Source: Neelides folsomi (lineage: Eukaryota > Arthropoda > Collembola > Neelipleona > Neelidae). From it: 64,000 nt of DNA. The stretch is from the NCBI GenBank assembly GCA_034687125.1, contig JAQGBZ010000134.1, forward strand, positions 62,001-126,000. Reading direction: 5' to 3'. Shown here in pieces: positions 1 through 12,300 of this stretch. The notes beneath the pieces are model-generated. The model saw only the letters and a program-made list of their open reading frames with translations. It made no database searches and was not told the DNA's origin. The position numbers and the translations under genes were made by a program. Every line of letters starts with the position of its first letter. The stretch's first letter is position 1.

Positions 1-3000
1 TAAATGTGCATTTTTAATTTTATTTCAATGGCGGATAAATTTTTACCTTGTGGGGAAATCCAATCAACGGATTGTTTCCGCAACGTGTATTAAGTACATC
101 CCTAATTAACGCCTTTTGACCATTATAAGTCGTAAGGATTGTTATTTTTTCAGCAGGATATCCCAATAGCCTCATGTACATAAATGTTGCAACAATATAT
201 TCAGCTTCAGCCAAATTCTATTTAAATAATGAAATATTTTATTTTATAACATACTTATTGTATAACGTATTTTTTAGTAAACACAGAATAGGTAGTATTA
301 CTTATTTATAAACATTAATTCTCATTTAAATTTTATGAAAACCAACCTGAAAAAAGTAAGGGCTAGGCTCTGATTCACCAACACCGTTAAAATCAACAAC
401 GTTGATAAGTTGATAATCAAATTGAAAGCCGGCATTTGATATTTTGTACTCCGGTTCTGTTTTAACGTGAGAAAGATCACCAAGATTCTTATATCTCCAT
501 TTGTAGAGCGATGATATACTATTAAATGAATTGCATTAGAATTAATTACTTATAATTATAATATTTAAAAACACATTAGAAATTGTAATACGAAAGAAAT
601 TTCAATATAAAAACCTCGAACGAGCACGTCCTTGAGCATCTAATTGAATCGCAGGAACTCCAAGTCTAACAAATCTTGCAAAAAGCGATTGTTCCATATT
701 CCCATACTTTTGAAATGCCATATTTTTAATGACTGGAGGCAACTGATGATGATCACCGATCATAACCCATCGCTTCAGTCTGTTTCTCCCTTCTTCTGGA
801 TTTTGAAGTAGGAGTGGTATGAAAGTTTCAATTTCTAGGATCTGAGCTGCTTCTTCCATTAATATGTTATCGTATTGAAATACTATATACGATAAAATCA
901 AATTAATAGGTATTCCTCATTTTAATTAAGATTCAAAAAGTTATTTGAGTAATTTTCAGATAGTAATGTCTTACTTAAATCAACAAGTTCTTTTCTTTTA
1001 AGGGCTGCATGAGTGCAAGTCATTGCAATTATTTTAGCCTCTTTTACAAGTAAATATCTTGATCTATCAAGCCCAGTTCTGAGAAGCTCGAATGCTCTGA
1101 ATTCGTCGATTTGGTCAAATATATCTCGAATATATCTGAACAAAAATAAACAAATATTAAGGACAAAAATTAAATCCATTTATAATGGAAAATAAATGCA
1201 TTCTTAAGTTATTAAATAAATAGGCATTGATAAACACCTGAAACATCCAAGAGCTACTTCCATATCCTCTTCGTAACTTTGCTTCTTAAATACAGGTTGG
1301 GGTGCATTATCAAAGAAATTGAGAAATGGAAATGCATTATACACAGTTTCGTTGTTAACCTGTGAAAATCAATGTTTATATTAATTACACGTTCGAGTTC
1401 CTACATGATTAATGATTATGCACACAATCTAGAAATTAAGTTACTTACTTGCCCAGTGCTCTTGCTAACTTTAATTAAAAACTCTTCCCATCTTGGAAGA
1501 ACTTGGTATACAAAGAAAAACCCACTGGTTTCGCAAGTGTAAGCCACGTCCCCTGCGACTTCCAAAGAATTTTGAAGTCGTTCTACTTCCATTAGGAGAT
1601 CAAGTCTCTTTGCAAGAACGTAATTCACTCGACCATAACGACTGAAATCCTTTTCAGTGTCAAGTTCTTCTTCTCCATGACCAAGACGAAGTAAATGCCG
1701 CTCGTCGACATCAAGCGCAATAATTTTCTCAAACAGTTGATTCAACGCCTGATTCGAATGAGTCACAATAAGCGTTCGCTGTTCAGGAAAATTGTGGTAG
1801 ATATTGGAAATGATTTGGGTAGCCACGTCAGTTTTTCCTGTTCCTGGAGGTCCCACTACGAGAGTCAACCCAGGTTGCATGCCGCTTTTGATGGCTTCCA
1901 CTTGAGTCGGAGTGAATCGAATCTTGTTCCTAGAAATATTTAATATGTATTTAATCATTCAATAAAGATGCATTAAATTTAATAGGTATTAAAATATTTG
2001 CAATTATTTTAAACAAATATTGGTGCAATTTACAGATTGGGCGTGTTTGCTGGATAAGGTCCTCGATTAGGAATTGTGTATGATTCAACAGTGATCAATT
2101 TATTAACTTCTTCGGGATTTTTGTCCATTTTTTTATCTTCGACTTCGTGGAAAGTAAGTCTTAATATTAAATGAAAAACAAATTAATTAATTAACTTAAT
2201 AGGAGTAAATTGATGTAATATGATGTCATTACAAATACCAATGCTTAAAAGAATTTTAAACCTAAAAGTAACTTTAGATTAAAACTAATCTAACTCTGTA
2301 TTAGATTAAATGAACACTTACTTGAAAGGTCTCTTTATATCGTCATCTGGGTTCGTAAATTTATACCCTGGAAAACTTTCCTTGACATGGTCAAAATCAA
2401 TGAATGTATCATTGAAATCCAAAATTGGAAGCTCAATTGGCATTCTAGAAATTAATAAGTTTTCAAGTTATTGTTAGTAGGATGGAATAAAGCATAAATT
2501 ATTACTTTTAAATGAAAAGTCAATATAACAAACCTTGAATAATGAGCTGAGCCTGGATCGCCGTATCCAAGTATAATATCATGAATCCAATCAGGAACCA
2601 AGCAATTGATGTTCATTAAATTCCGAATGGTTTCTAGTACAGCTTTAAAATTATTTTCTTTTGGTTTTCTTCTTAAGAAGACATTGAAAGTCTCATAAAC
2701 ATCCTAAAAATAAGTTTTTGTTTAAATACTTACTGGATACAATTAAGTCCAATCGAAATAAAGATTTGATAAGAAATGATAGAAAATATAATTTGTTAAT
2801 CGGGTGAACTTTTAGGTAAATGATTAAAAGTCGGATCTTAATTAATTAATACCTCTGATCCTCCACTTCCTGTTGAATCCATGTCAAGTTTATACTGATT
2901 CGAGTCAAGAAAAACTCTAAAAGTTCTCGTGTCACCGGCGAGGTGAGGTCTGGGTTCGGGTCCTTCTTCCACAACACGTCCATTGGCATCTAACATTCCT

Positions 3001-5767
3001 TCTACTTCACAACCTCTCACGTAAATCATTCCAGTTTGAGATATGAAATCTCCCTTTAGGTCGTACCGTACAGCTACGAAAAAAATCATTATTTAATACC
3101 ATTAATATTTATTAATGGTCGAATGAAAAAAATGGAGAATGAAAAAATGGACAATTAATTAATATTGGAAAATGAATTATAATTACGGTCAGAATTTGGA
3201 GGTTTAAACGTGAGAAGGAAACAAGCATCGTGTTTTCTCAAGGATTCCCATTCATTTTTTACTTCTCTTCTGACACTTAAGTTGACCGTTACGTCTGCTC
3301 TAACTCTTGAAGGTTTAGTTTCACCGAGCTTAGGTTTTTTAACTTCAACAACAGCAAAACGAACAATCGGCTGGGCCATTCGAGCCCATCCGTGAAACAA
3401 TGTAGATCCATCCTCAGCTCTCCACGGTTTTAAACGAAAACCTGCATCTTCAATGTCCTGTCTGATTTGATCTGCAACAGAATAATTTATAAATTCCAAC
3501 AATACTATAACTAAAAATAATAAAAAATTATAAGATAAATTACAGGTAGACTCTAGTCGAAACAAGTAGAAATTTCTAAGAAGGTAATCATGAAGAGTTA
3601 GAAATTGCAAGTTCAATTTTGGCAGTGCTAAAACTTGGCCAGATGAAGTGTGATAATCAGTAGGAACAGTATTTTCATCCCAAATCATTTGTTCTGTTGG
3701 ATAAAGAGCCATTGCATTCAATTGTTTCACTTGAGAAACTCTCTTTTTGAATTTAAAGACGATAATTTCGAGCAGCATGTTCTGTGTGATGGATTCATCG
3801 TCCTCTTCGTGAATGAGAGACAAAGCTTTTCCGAGCTCTTTCAGTTTGTCAAAACTGTAGGAAAAAACAAGTTAATGTAAATATATGTCAATCCGATTAA
3901 TATTTTTGAATTTCGTTAAATGTTTACCTCAGTGTTTTAAATGCTTTCAGCAGCTCTGGTCTAGAGTCAATACTATTGACATTGCTCAAGGCAAACTGTC
4001 TCATTTCCGGAAATTTCACAAAAATTGTTTCCTTTAAAAGAAAATAATTTTAGAATTATCTGTATATTGAAATTCGAATAAACCTAAACTTACTTTAGAT
4101 TTAAATATGAAACTAAAACTTAATAAAATTAAGGCATGATTACTTGAAGAGATGTCATTTTTTCGTAATGATAAGTCATTACTTCGAGCTCAGACAACGG
4201 ATCACCGCTCTCATTGCAAATTTCAAAATGTGCATAAAATATGAGTCGGTCCAATAACTAAATTATTAAATGTTTTACTAAATGTAAGTTTATATGATTG
4301 AAATTGTATTATGAAATAAGTTTACAATAATGAATACCTGTGAAAATAATAGTCCATCGGCATGTTCAAGAGCTGGCGATAATTGACAAGTAACAATTAA
4401 ATGCAGATCGTCAATTAAAACATTTAAATATCTTCTCGTTGGGAGAAGTGCTTGTAGGTCTATCATTAACTCAAGAAACCGTTCAGAAAATAATAGAAAA
4501 TTTTTTTCTAAATGTTCTTGAATGTAATCTTGTTCTTGAAGCAAATTGAGGAAATTTTTGATCAAATTTCTAAAAAATGTCCGAGAAAATTCAGAATTTA
4601 TTTTCTTCTCTTCGGTTTCCTTTGCTTCTCGTTTTAACATTGCTTTCCAATATTTTCGCCATTTGGGAAAGCGTTTGAATTCTGCCTCTCTTCGGCCCTA
4701 TAATGGATACAAAATAATCACATTTTTAAAGTATTTACATATTTAACTTAACTTTAACAATTAGCACTATATGAATTTCAAAAATTACCTCTGAAAGACA
4801 ATGCCACACGTGCAATGAAATCAATTGTTGAACTTCTTTTCTAACCATGTCAATTTCGAGAGAAGAAAATGCACACCCAAGAAATGCAATAATTGAACAT
4901 TTTTCTGCATAGGTAATTTCTTTGCTCAAAATTCCTTCAAGGACTTGTCTGAAAAAGCGTTGGAATTTTTCTTCATCCTTGTCTAACGACTACATAAAAA
5001 TACATTAGTTCGCAAACATTATAAGATGTTTTCAAGTTAAACCAATTATTTATTAATGATACAAATATAATAAAATATCGCTAGTGAGTCATATATGGAT
5101 CAAGAAATCATTAGCATAATCATTTGGTAATTTATAGTAATGAGTTTAATGATATTACCGTCCAAATGGAAACGCCTTCTCTGTTCTTTTCATTTATCAT
5201 CGCGACGATCGACATCATATGGCTAGTACTAGCCTTATCTGGATCATAATTTGGCCATAAGTAATTCTCCAAATATTGAGAAATTTCGAGCAAAGCAACT
5301 CTTCTGTTTTGATGTCTACAAGTCATTAAACCAAAATTAAAGATTAAATATGACAATAACAAATTATATTCTTTATAATAAACTGCTACGGACGGTGTTA
5401 AAATTAAATCGAGCTTAGGGTAAGTAATAATTATAATTTTATAATAAATTACTTGGCTTGCTTAATTTCATTGCTGTACAAATCTTCAACAATTGCAGAA
5501 TCAAAAGGAGAGTGGTCCTTGGCGGTGTTTGCGCTCCAATATTTGTTAGAGAGCTAAAGAAGTTTAAAGAACATAAATTAGTTAAATGCTTTATTTATTC
5601 CCATTCCCATCCGTTATTGCTATTATTATTCATTATTATAAAAAGTAAGTAAATATAACAAATCGGAATTAATAATCTACCTGTGTTATTTTATCAGTGT
5701 TGATTTTATCTACAGGCGGTATGAAGTCCCTTCTCCTCTTTTGAGTTGAGGTCGTAAACTTTACCAT
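1..5767 (-). CDS. AQR: Aquarius, intron-binding spliceosomal RNA helicase (3' end beyond window)
   Basis: AQR is an SF1 helicase of the spliceosome that binds the intron upstream of the branch site within the intron-binding complex, in the nucleus. Nineteen exons (minus strand) join in frame: 5767-5681, 5553-5453, 5315-5159, 4989-4789, 4697-4338, 4257-4144, 4031-3928, 3854-3544, 3471-3187, 3073-2853, 2703-2534, 2444-2322, 2159-2034, 1929-1449, 1359-1238, 1135-975, 882-615, 518-347, 217-47. They encode 1,245 residues, against about 1,485 in human AQR. The helical N-terminal region ([25 protein letters not shown]) precedes the helicase core. Walker [10 protein letters not shown] lies near residues 813-821, [10 protein letters not shown] near 1046-1055, and [18 protein letters not shown] follows. 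Introns are short with ordinary GT-AG ends. The start is the first ATG, followed by [18 protein letters not shown], in line with known proteins. The last C-terminal exons lie off the left edge. Confidence 0.97.
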
Positions 5768-6163
5768 TTTTAATTCGTTAAGCAAATCTAACTGCTGTTA
5801 AAGTTTTAATAACACAAGAATAAAAACCGGCTTCGCTTTATTTTTGCTCCTGCTTCACACATTCACACTTCGCATTTATTTGCAGCGTTCAACAAACTCC
5901 CGATTTGAAAGCTCATCTTGTATGCGCAATAGATAGGAACAAAGTTGAATTTTCTCACTTTGTACATCGATGTGGCAAGGATATAGAAGCATACGCCTAT
6001 GTATAGCGACACAACCTAACATACAAAGCGGTAGGTTTACAAGTGGATGAATTTTACAAATCACGCTCAAATCAGCATCATCAATTTTCTGTCAAATTAA
6101 AATCTCTCAAAGAATTTGAAACGCGTGAAAACATTTTGATCTCTCAGGGTCAATTGTTTAAAG
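5768..6163. promoter_or_regulatory. Shared head-to-head spacer of AQR and PSMA3
   Basis: The two start codons face away from each other across 396 bp. Both genes are ubiquitous housekeeping genes, so a common bidirectional promoter is likely (inference). The spacer holds no convincing TATA box and no gene; the short open frames in it match nothing I recognise. Confidence 0.55.
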
Positions 6164-7340
6164 ATGAGCTCAATTGGAACTGGGGTATTTGAATTTATTA
6201 AACTATAATATCTTTAAGCATTTTTCATACCGGTTTTACTTTGTAGTATGACTTGTCTGCATCTCAATTTTCGCCGGACGGGAGAGTTTTCCAAGTTGAA
6301 TATGCCCAAAAAGCTATCGAAAACAGCGGGTATGTTATTTCTCAACATGGGACATGGGCATACTATAAGTGATTTAAAACAAATGTTCCTTTCTTACTAA
6401 GAACTGCAATTGGACTCCGTGGGACCGATGGAGTTGTTTTTGCAGTTGAAAAATTGGTGACTTCGAAACTGTACGAACCCGGTGCAAATCGCAGACTGTT
6501 TAGCATCGACAGACATGTCGGAATGGCAATTGCTGGTCTCTTGGCTGATGCTCGCCAAATTGTCAAAACTGCTAGAACAGAAGCGTCCAATTATCGGGGT
6601 GAATACGGCGGCAATGTCCCTCTGGAGGTAAAAGACGTTCATTGTATTTATGTATATTTAAATTAACACTTTATTTTTTATTGGATGGTAATAATTTGTT
6701 CATTGTTTGATTTTAGTATTTGACGAACAGAGTCGCGATGTACAAGCATGCTTACACCCTTTACAGCGCTGTCCGTCCATTTGGATGCAGTGTCATTGTT
6801 GGATCCCATGATAAAGAAACTGGACCCGCAATGTACATGATTGATCCGTCTGGGGTTTATCACGTAAGTATACTTAAGTAACCGAACTAAAATAATAGAA
6901 AATATACGAAAATTAATGAAATCTTATAAGGGATTGAGTGAACATGAGTATTGATTCTTTGTAAACAGGGATATTACGGGTGCAGCATTGGGAAAGCAAA
7001 ACAGGCTGCAAAGACGGAAATGGAAAAGCTGAAAATATCAGAGATGACTTGCAAAGAGTTGATCAAGGAAGCTGCCAAGATGTAATGAATTATTTGCAAT
7101 TCCCAAATGATAAATCTTTAAAGAAATGAATCAAAAACCTAAAATAATAAATTGTTTAACAGAATCTATATTGTCCACGACGAAGTTAAAGACAAGGCTT
7201 TTGAGCTCGAGCTGAGTTGGGTTTGTGCGGCAACTGGAGGACTTCACGAGAAAGTGCCCAATGATGTCTTTACTGAAGCTGAGGCCTATGCGAAATCCTC
7301 CATGAAGGAAGAGTCTGACTCTGATATTGAAGAAGCATAA
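6164..7340 (+). CDS. PSMA3: 20S proteasome subunit alpha type-3 (alpha7)
   Basis: This is an outer-ring alpha subunit of the 20S proteasome core, which gates substrate entry; it is not itself a protease. Six exons, 6164-6184, 6247-6329, 6402-6627, 6717-6863, 6969-7081 and 7163-7340, give 255 residues, the same length as human PSMA3. The N-terminus [20 protein letters not shown] carries the alpha-subunit signature (YDLS...[13 protein letters not shown]). Then come [38 protein letters not shown] and [20 protein letters not shown], all characteristic of this subunit. The tail is acidic ([10 protein letters not shown]), as in homologues, where it is a known phosphorylation region. Exon 1 encodes only seven residues. 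The gene is head to head with AQR and tail to tail with NAA10. Confidence 0.98.
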
Positions 7341-7373
7341 TTTCCAACCTCTTTCTCATCACCTTATATAATT

Positions 7374-7392
7374 AATAAAATTTATAAATAAA
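7374..7392 (+). terminator. Polyadenylation signals of PSMA3
   Basis: Two AATAAA hexamers lie at 7374-7379 and 7387-7392, 34-52 bp after the PSMA3 stop codon. This is a plausible position for cleavage and polyadenylation, but AATAAA is frequent in AT-rich DNA. The rest of the 418-bp spacer to the NAA10 stop is AT-rich and shows no gene. Confidence 0.5.
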
Positions 7393-7758
7393 ACAAAACG
7401 GTACTTAAATTTATTAAAACAACACAATAACAAATTTTAGAGGAACGATTTTGATTATTACATAAGATCAAGGATAAGATTAAGTATGTGGGTTTTCATT
7501 TTAGTTTAAATTATCCAAATTTGATTCTTTTTAAACAGGAATTATAATATTCAAGAAAAAAGATAAATCTATAATATTTATAGATTAGTATATAACAAAT
7601 TCATACATTCTTAAAATTAAATATTAAGATGTAGTGAAGATAAAGATTTAACTGAAACTACAAACTGCAATTGTATTTAATGAAAAGATTTTATAAAGAA
7701 CTTAGCAATTTGTCAAAGGGAAAAAAGTACAAGATTCGATCTTGGTTGTTTCATTATT

Positions 7759-8449
7759 TCAATTGTCATTGTAATGATGATCGTCACCTCCACCAGAAGT
7801 TCGCATAGAGAAAAAGGATTCGCTATGAGCAGGGCTAATATCATGAAGTATTGAAAACTCGACGAGGTCTCTTCTCATTGCATAAGCGTCTTCTCCATCC
7901 CCGTAGTACTTTGGTTCTATCTCGGATATCTTGAACTTCAATGTATTCGTGTAAAGATTCAAAGCAGCCCGATTACTTTTTCTAACATGAAGAGAGACAT
8001 ATCTTGCATTGAAACTCTCAATCATGGCTCTTGATGCCTGGTCCATTAACTTCTGTGCAATTCCAAGACGTCTATAAAAAAGAATATTTAAATTATCAAT
8101 TTTTCTTTACAAAAAAATTCAAAATACTCTATGGTAGTAGTAGAACGTAGAAGTAAATTAAGTACAAAATGATAAATTGAAGTTGGAAAAGTCTTAAACT
8201 TTACCTGTGTGATCGTTGCACGGCTAGTGATGTAATATGGCCATGAGGAACTTCTTCTGACTCTTCTTCCATTTTAGCAAGAACATACCCAACAATTTTT
8301 CCTTTAGCGTCTTCAGCAACAAAGCTGAGCTGAGGCCATGAGAGTCCATGATAAAAATAATATTTCATTTGGTAATTTTCCGGCAGACAAAGTAAATTAC
8401 AATGCTGCATATTCATAAGATCTTCAGGCTTTGCAACACGTACGCTCAT
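7759..8449 (-). CDS. NAA10: N-alpha-acetyltransferase 10, NatA catalytic subunit
   Basis: NAA10 (ARD1) is the catalytic subunit of the ribosome-associated NatA complex. It transfers acetyl from acetyl-CoA to N-termini exposed after methionine removal, working with NAA15. Two exons (8449-8205, 8071-7759) give 185 residues. The GNAT fold is nearly identical to the human one: RPED-like [20 protein letters not shown], then [40 protein letters not shown], and the acetyl-CoA P-loop [13 protein letters not shown] spanning the intron, followed by [15 protein letters not shown] and [15 protein letters not shown]. The tail is short and differs from human (235 aa), ending in a Gly/Asp/His-rich stretch. 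A second ATG sits directly upstream at 8452-8450; I chose the inner one because it matches the homologues' start. The gene is divergent from MAF1. Confidence 0.97.
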
Positions 8450-9397
8450 CATTTTGAAGTCGAGTTATTTGTTGTACTAAAAATCAAATAAGAAATGAGG
8501 ATTAGGACAATTTATTTATTTTTATTATTATTATAATTGAGAATGACTATAATACTGATTATAATATAATAATGAATCAAATTCATTTACCTTTTATATA
8601 TTTAATTAGAATTTAATTGAAAAGATCAGTCACAGTCGTACTCGTATTAGAGAAATTGAACAATAATCTTGAAATTAGTGCGAAAACTCTAACATCGGAA
8701 GATTCGGTAGCAAAACTTTGTAAGTAAACTTCTTTTTTTATTTCCGATCTGCAATTATTCTGTATTCATTTTCTATGCATTCTCATTGAGAATTTCTCAA
8801 TGTTATAAAATTTTCTATAAGAAAAAGCAAGGGAGGCTTTGGATGTTCAAACCTTAGCGCGTTGGTATTTAACCGTCAACCTAAATACCGCTCATCCTAT
8901 ATCATCATGTGTTATGTATAGGGGTTAACTTCTATAGGCATATCCGCCCTTGCTATATCTTGTACACAACAACATCTGAACCCGCCCGAATGCGCAACGA
9001 CGTCAAAGGGAAATCTTCTTTACATAACAAAAAGTCAGATCTCTCGTCAAGGGAGGAATGGAGGTTGTCTTTGGGACTTGGAATCATTTGTGATTTGACA
9101 TCAGCTGATCCTCTCATTGTTGTCCCTCCTCTTTGTTACGCAAGAAGAAAACGGGCTCGTCGTACACCCCCACCCTCACCAACTCAATCCTCAAATCCTT
9201 GTTATCAACGACTCTTTATTACAAAAGATCTCAATTTTACAATCCGAGACTTGAAGATTTGATTGCAGGACTCATTGTGAGGTTGGGCTGACTCCAAACA
9301 GTTTATTTTTTATAATATAGAAGAATCATGGAGTGTGTCAACTTTATAGTTGTTTGTAAATAGTTTACCCCATTTCCAGTAAATCTCCGAGTCCAAG
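8450..9397. promoter_or_regulatory. Divergent spacer between NAA10 and MAF1
   Basis: A 948-bp spacer separates the two opposed start codons and probably holds both promoters and 5' UTRs. The part next to NAA10 is AT-rich. The part from about 8,880 to 9,260 has clearly higher GC and contains an ATG-started open frame of 90 codons (8990-9262, plus strand) that resembles no family I know. It may be chance or transcribed leader sequence. No clear TATA box is visible. Confidence 0.4.
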
Positions 9398-12300
9398 ATG
9401 AAACTTTTGGAAAGTGGTCCCCTTGAAGCTTTGTCTTCAGGGATTAGCAATCTTGAAATTGGTGAACTGAGAATTTTTGGTCGACTTGAGTCTTATTCTT
9501 GCAAGGTAAAGTTTCCTTTTATAATAATGTTTCATCGTCATTTCCATTGTAAATAATATCAATTATTGTTTTTTGACTTTCTTCCTTGTTTAGCATTTCT
9601 TAAAATACAAGACATCAAGATTAATTTATTATTCATGAAGATAGATCAGTAAGAATTGAGTTGGTTTTATTTCTGATATTTTTTTGGATTCTTAATTGGC
9701 TATTTTACCCGTGTTTTAAAAGACTTATCAAAGAATGCCCTTGAAATTAAGCCAAATGAATTATTTAAAGAATCAAGGAAAGGGAAATGCTTTGCTCCAA
9801 AAATCCACTTAGGGTCGAGGGCTCGATTTGATCCATTTAGAATTTAGAGCTTTCTATAATTCGAAGCAGATTTGACTTCAATAATTTATTGACAACAATG
9901 TTTAACTATTTACTCTGGGTATTTATTTACTCAAATTAATTAAAGTATGATAGTTTTGGAAAATGATTTCAAATGGCATCGTGTTGTGTATGGGCTGAAT
10001 TTTTCTTTGTTTAAGTGATTACTCATTAAATGAACTAGTAATTATTATTAAAAGTTAATAATATTATTTATTAATTATTAGAAATCTTAAAAAGTTAGAA
10101 AAAATGTAAATCCAAAATTATTTAACTAAACTTGACATTGCTCGGGTTTTTAATGTTTACTTACTTTGAAGAAGTTTATCATTTGTTATTATTAGAGTTG
10201 GCCATACAGTTAAACCTATTGAGGCTTATTTAATATTTAATTGCCTACTTGTATTGACAACTGACAAGTTTATCATTGAACTTTGGACATCAAATTCTAA
10301 ATTTTAAACTTCAAGTTCTTTAATCACATTAGTTGGAATGTTTACCTACATTATTATATCAAAACAACATTGACAGTTCTTAATTATTAAACTTGTTTTA
10401 TATCTCAAAATAAAATATTAACGAATTAATAATTAACATTAACACAATATAAAATATCCCATATTCTTTCATACCTAATAATTAAATTACACAACTAGGT
10501 TGGTTGTATACTTGTAATACATAAAGGCTTGTATGAATTTAAAGATTATTATTGTATATAGTTATTACATTTAACATTATAACTATTAATAATATGATGT
10601 GTTAAATGCAAGATAAAATGCACGCGTGCAGTATTTGAACATTGAACTTTTAAATGATGATTATGAAAAACTATAACTTATTACACTGTTATTAATACAG
10701 AGCATGATTACTTAACGTTTGGACACTTAAGTCACTCAATGGTTTTATTGTGCAAATCTTTTGTGTTTTCAATATAATGTCCTCTATTTTGATGAATAAG
10801 CAAAAGACGTCTACTCCAAGCCTTATAGACATATTTAACTCTAATTTTACAAATGTTTTTCCATATTTTCTGAAGCCGAGAAAACGCTTCATTAATTGTT
10901 GAAGCACGGCAACGATTGAGTCTTTGTTTAAGGAATCCAAAACCGAAGAAGTCCATCGGATAGGCGTCTGGGGACTTTTTCATGACTTCTTCCATGGGAA
11001 TAGTGGTTATTCCAAGCCTTTTCAAGAGATCACGAGCATATTCCAGCGTTTTCCTAGACGTGTGTGAAGTTGCGTGATCATGCTGAATGACCACCCTCCT
11101 TGCATTCCTCTCCGTATAATTTGATGATCTGCTTTTCCATTGGTTTGAGTACATTTTATAACATCTGCATTAACTTTTACCTTTGAAGGCACTTTGATAA
11201 GGGGAAGAGGACCTCGATCGCTCAATGCTCCCACAATCATAAATTTCTTAGTGAAAGAGCGAGTTTCTAGAGTTTTTTCCTGTCAACTTTTCTCGTAGTT
11301 CGCTTAATTGGCGGTGTTGGAAATCCTTGGTCCTTTGTTGTTCTTATTAAGCCAATTCGGTTTTTGATGTTAGATATTGTTCCAATTGATACACCGTGGC
11401 CTAATTTTAATAAACTTTCACGAATTTCCCTATAACTTAAACTTTCACCAAGAAGAGCTTTTACCATACCCTCAATTTCCGGGTTAATTCTTTTACCCAT
11501 GTTCTAATTTTAAGGAAAGCTTTATTATAATTTTAAGCGAACTAGGCATATTAACAAAGAAATGCCGCTAATTGGCATATTAAAGCGGTTTATTGGCATG
11601 AAATAGTTAAAAGTAGCATTCAAACGTTAACGAATCATGTCCTGTATTATAAGTACAAGAGACAAGACTTTTCGTTCATTGGGTGATCTCTTAATTTTTC
11701 ATTGGTTAAATTATTTAAATTTTATTTATACAGAATACAGATACGCAAATAAATAATAGATATTTAAAGCCCCTTATAAAGTTCCTACAAAAGGCAATGA
11801 ACTCAAAGCCAGTTGCTTTCGAGCAAATGCAGATTAAGAGCTCGAAATATTACCATCTGTGTCCATTGACAAGTTGTTTATTGTCAGAAAATGAAATACT
11901 CACTTTCCAACATATTGATATTTTGGAAGATAAATATACATAAGTAGTATTACTTAATAATACATATTAGATTATGATTATAAGTTTTAAAATTGAATAT
12001 AGACTATATACTTAGATAATAAAGTAATGAATGAATGTTACAGGTTGCAGGCGGAGAACAGAAATCTCTTTACAAGAAGATGGCTAAAGATGGGGGAGCC
12101 TCGGAGATCGTGGCTTTATCTCCCCCCACTGACCATTACCTTTCAAAATCCACCGATTCGGAGGCAGAGTATTTCCTGCCCGAGAATATAGAAATGTTTG
12201 TCATTTCAAGGAAGATGCTTTTCAACTTGATAACGACGCTGAATCTCTCATTTCAACCAGATTACGATTTCAGTGATGCGAAAAGCCACGAGTTTTCAAG

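Larger units (their letters stand above)
10698..11644 (-). mobile_element. Mariner/Tc1-superfamily DNA transposon, internally deleted, in MAF1 intron 1
   Basis: The 947-bp element is bounded by TA dinucleotides (10696-10697 and 11645-11646), the standard mariner target duplication. Its ends are inverted repeats of about 27 bp: the left starts CAGAGCATGATTACTTAACG and the right, read inward on the minus strand, starts CAGGACATGATTCGTTAACG. They differ at roughly 5-6 positions. Inside is a degenerate transposase on the minus strand, opposite to the host MAF1 gene. The 143 bp between the right end and the transposase start contains the repeated word ATTGGCAT. With about 120 codons missing from the transposase and a frameshift, the copy is non-autonomous. 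Confidence 0.93.
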
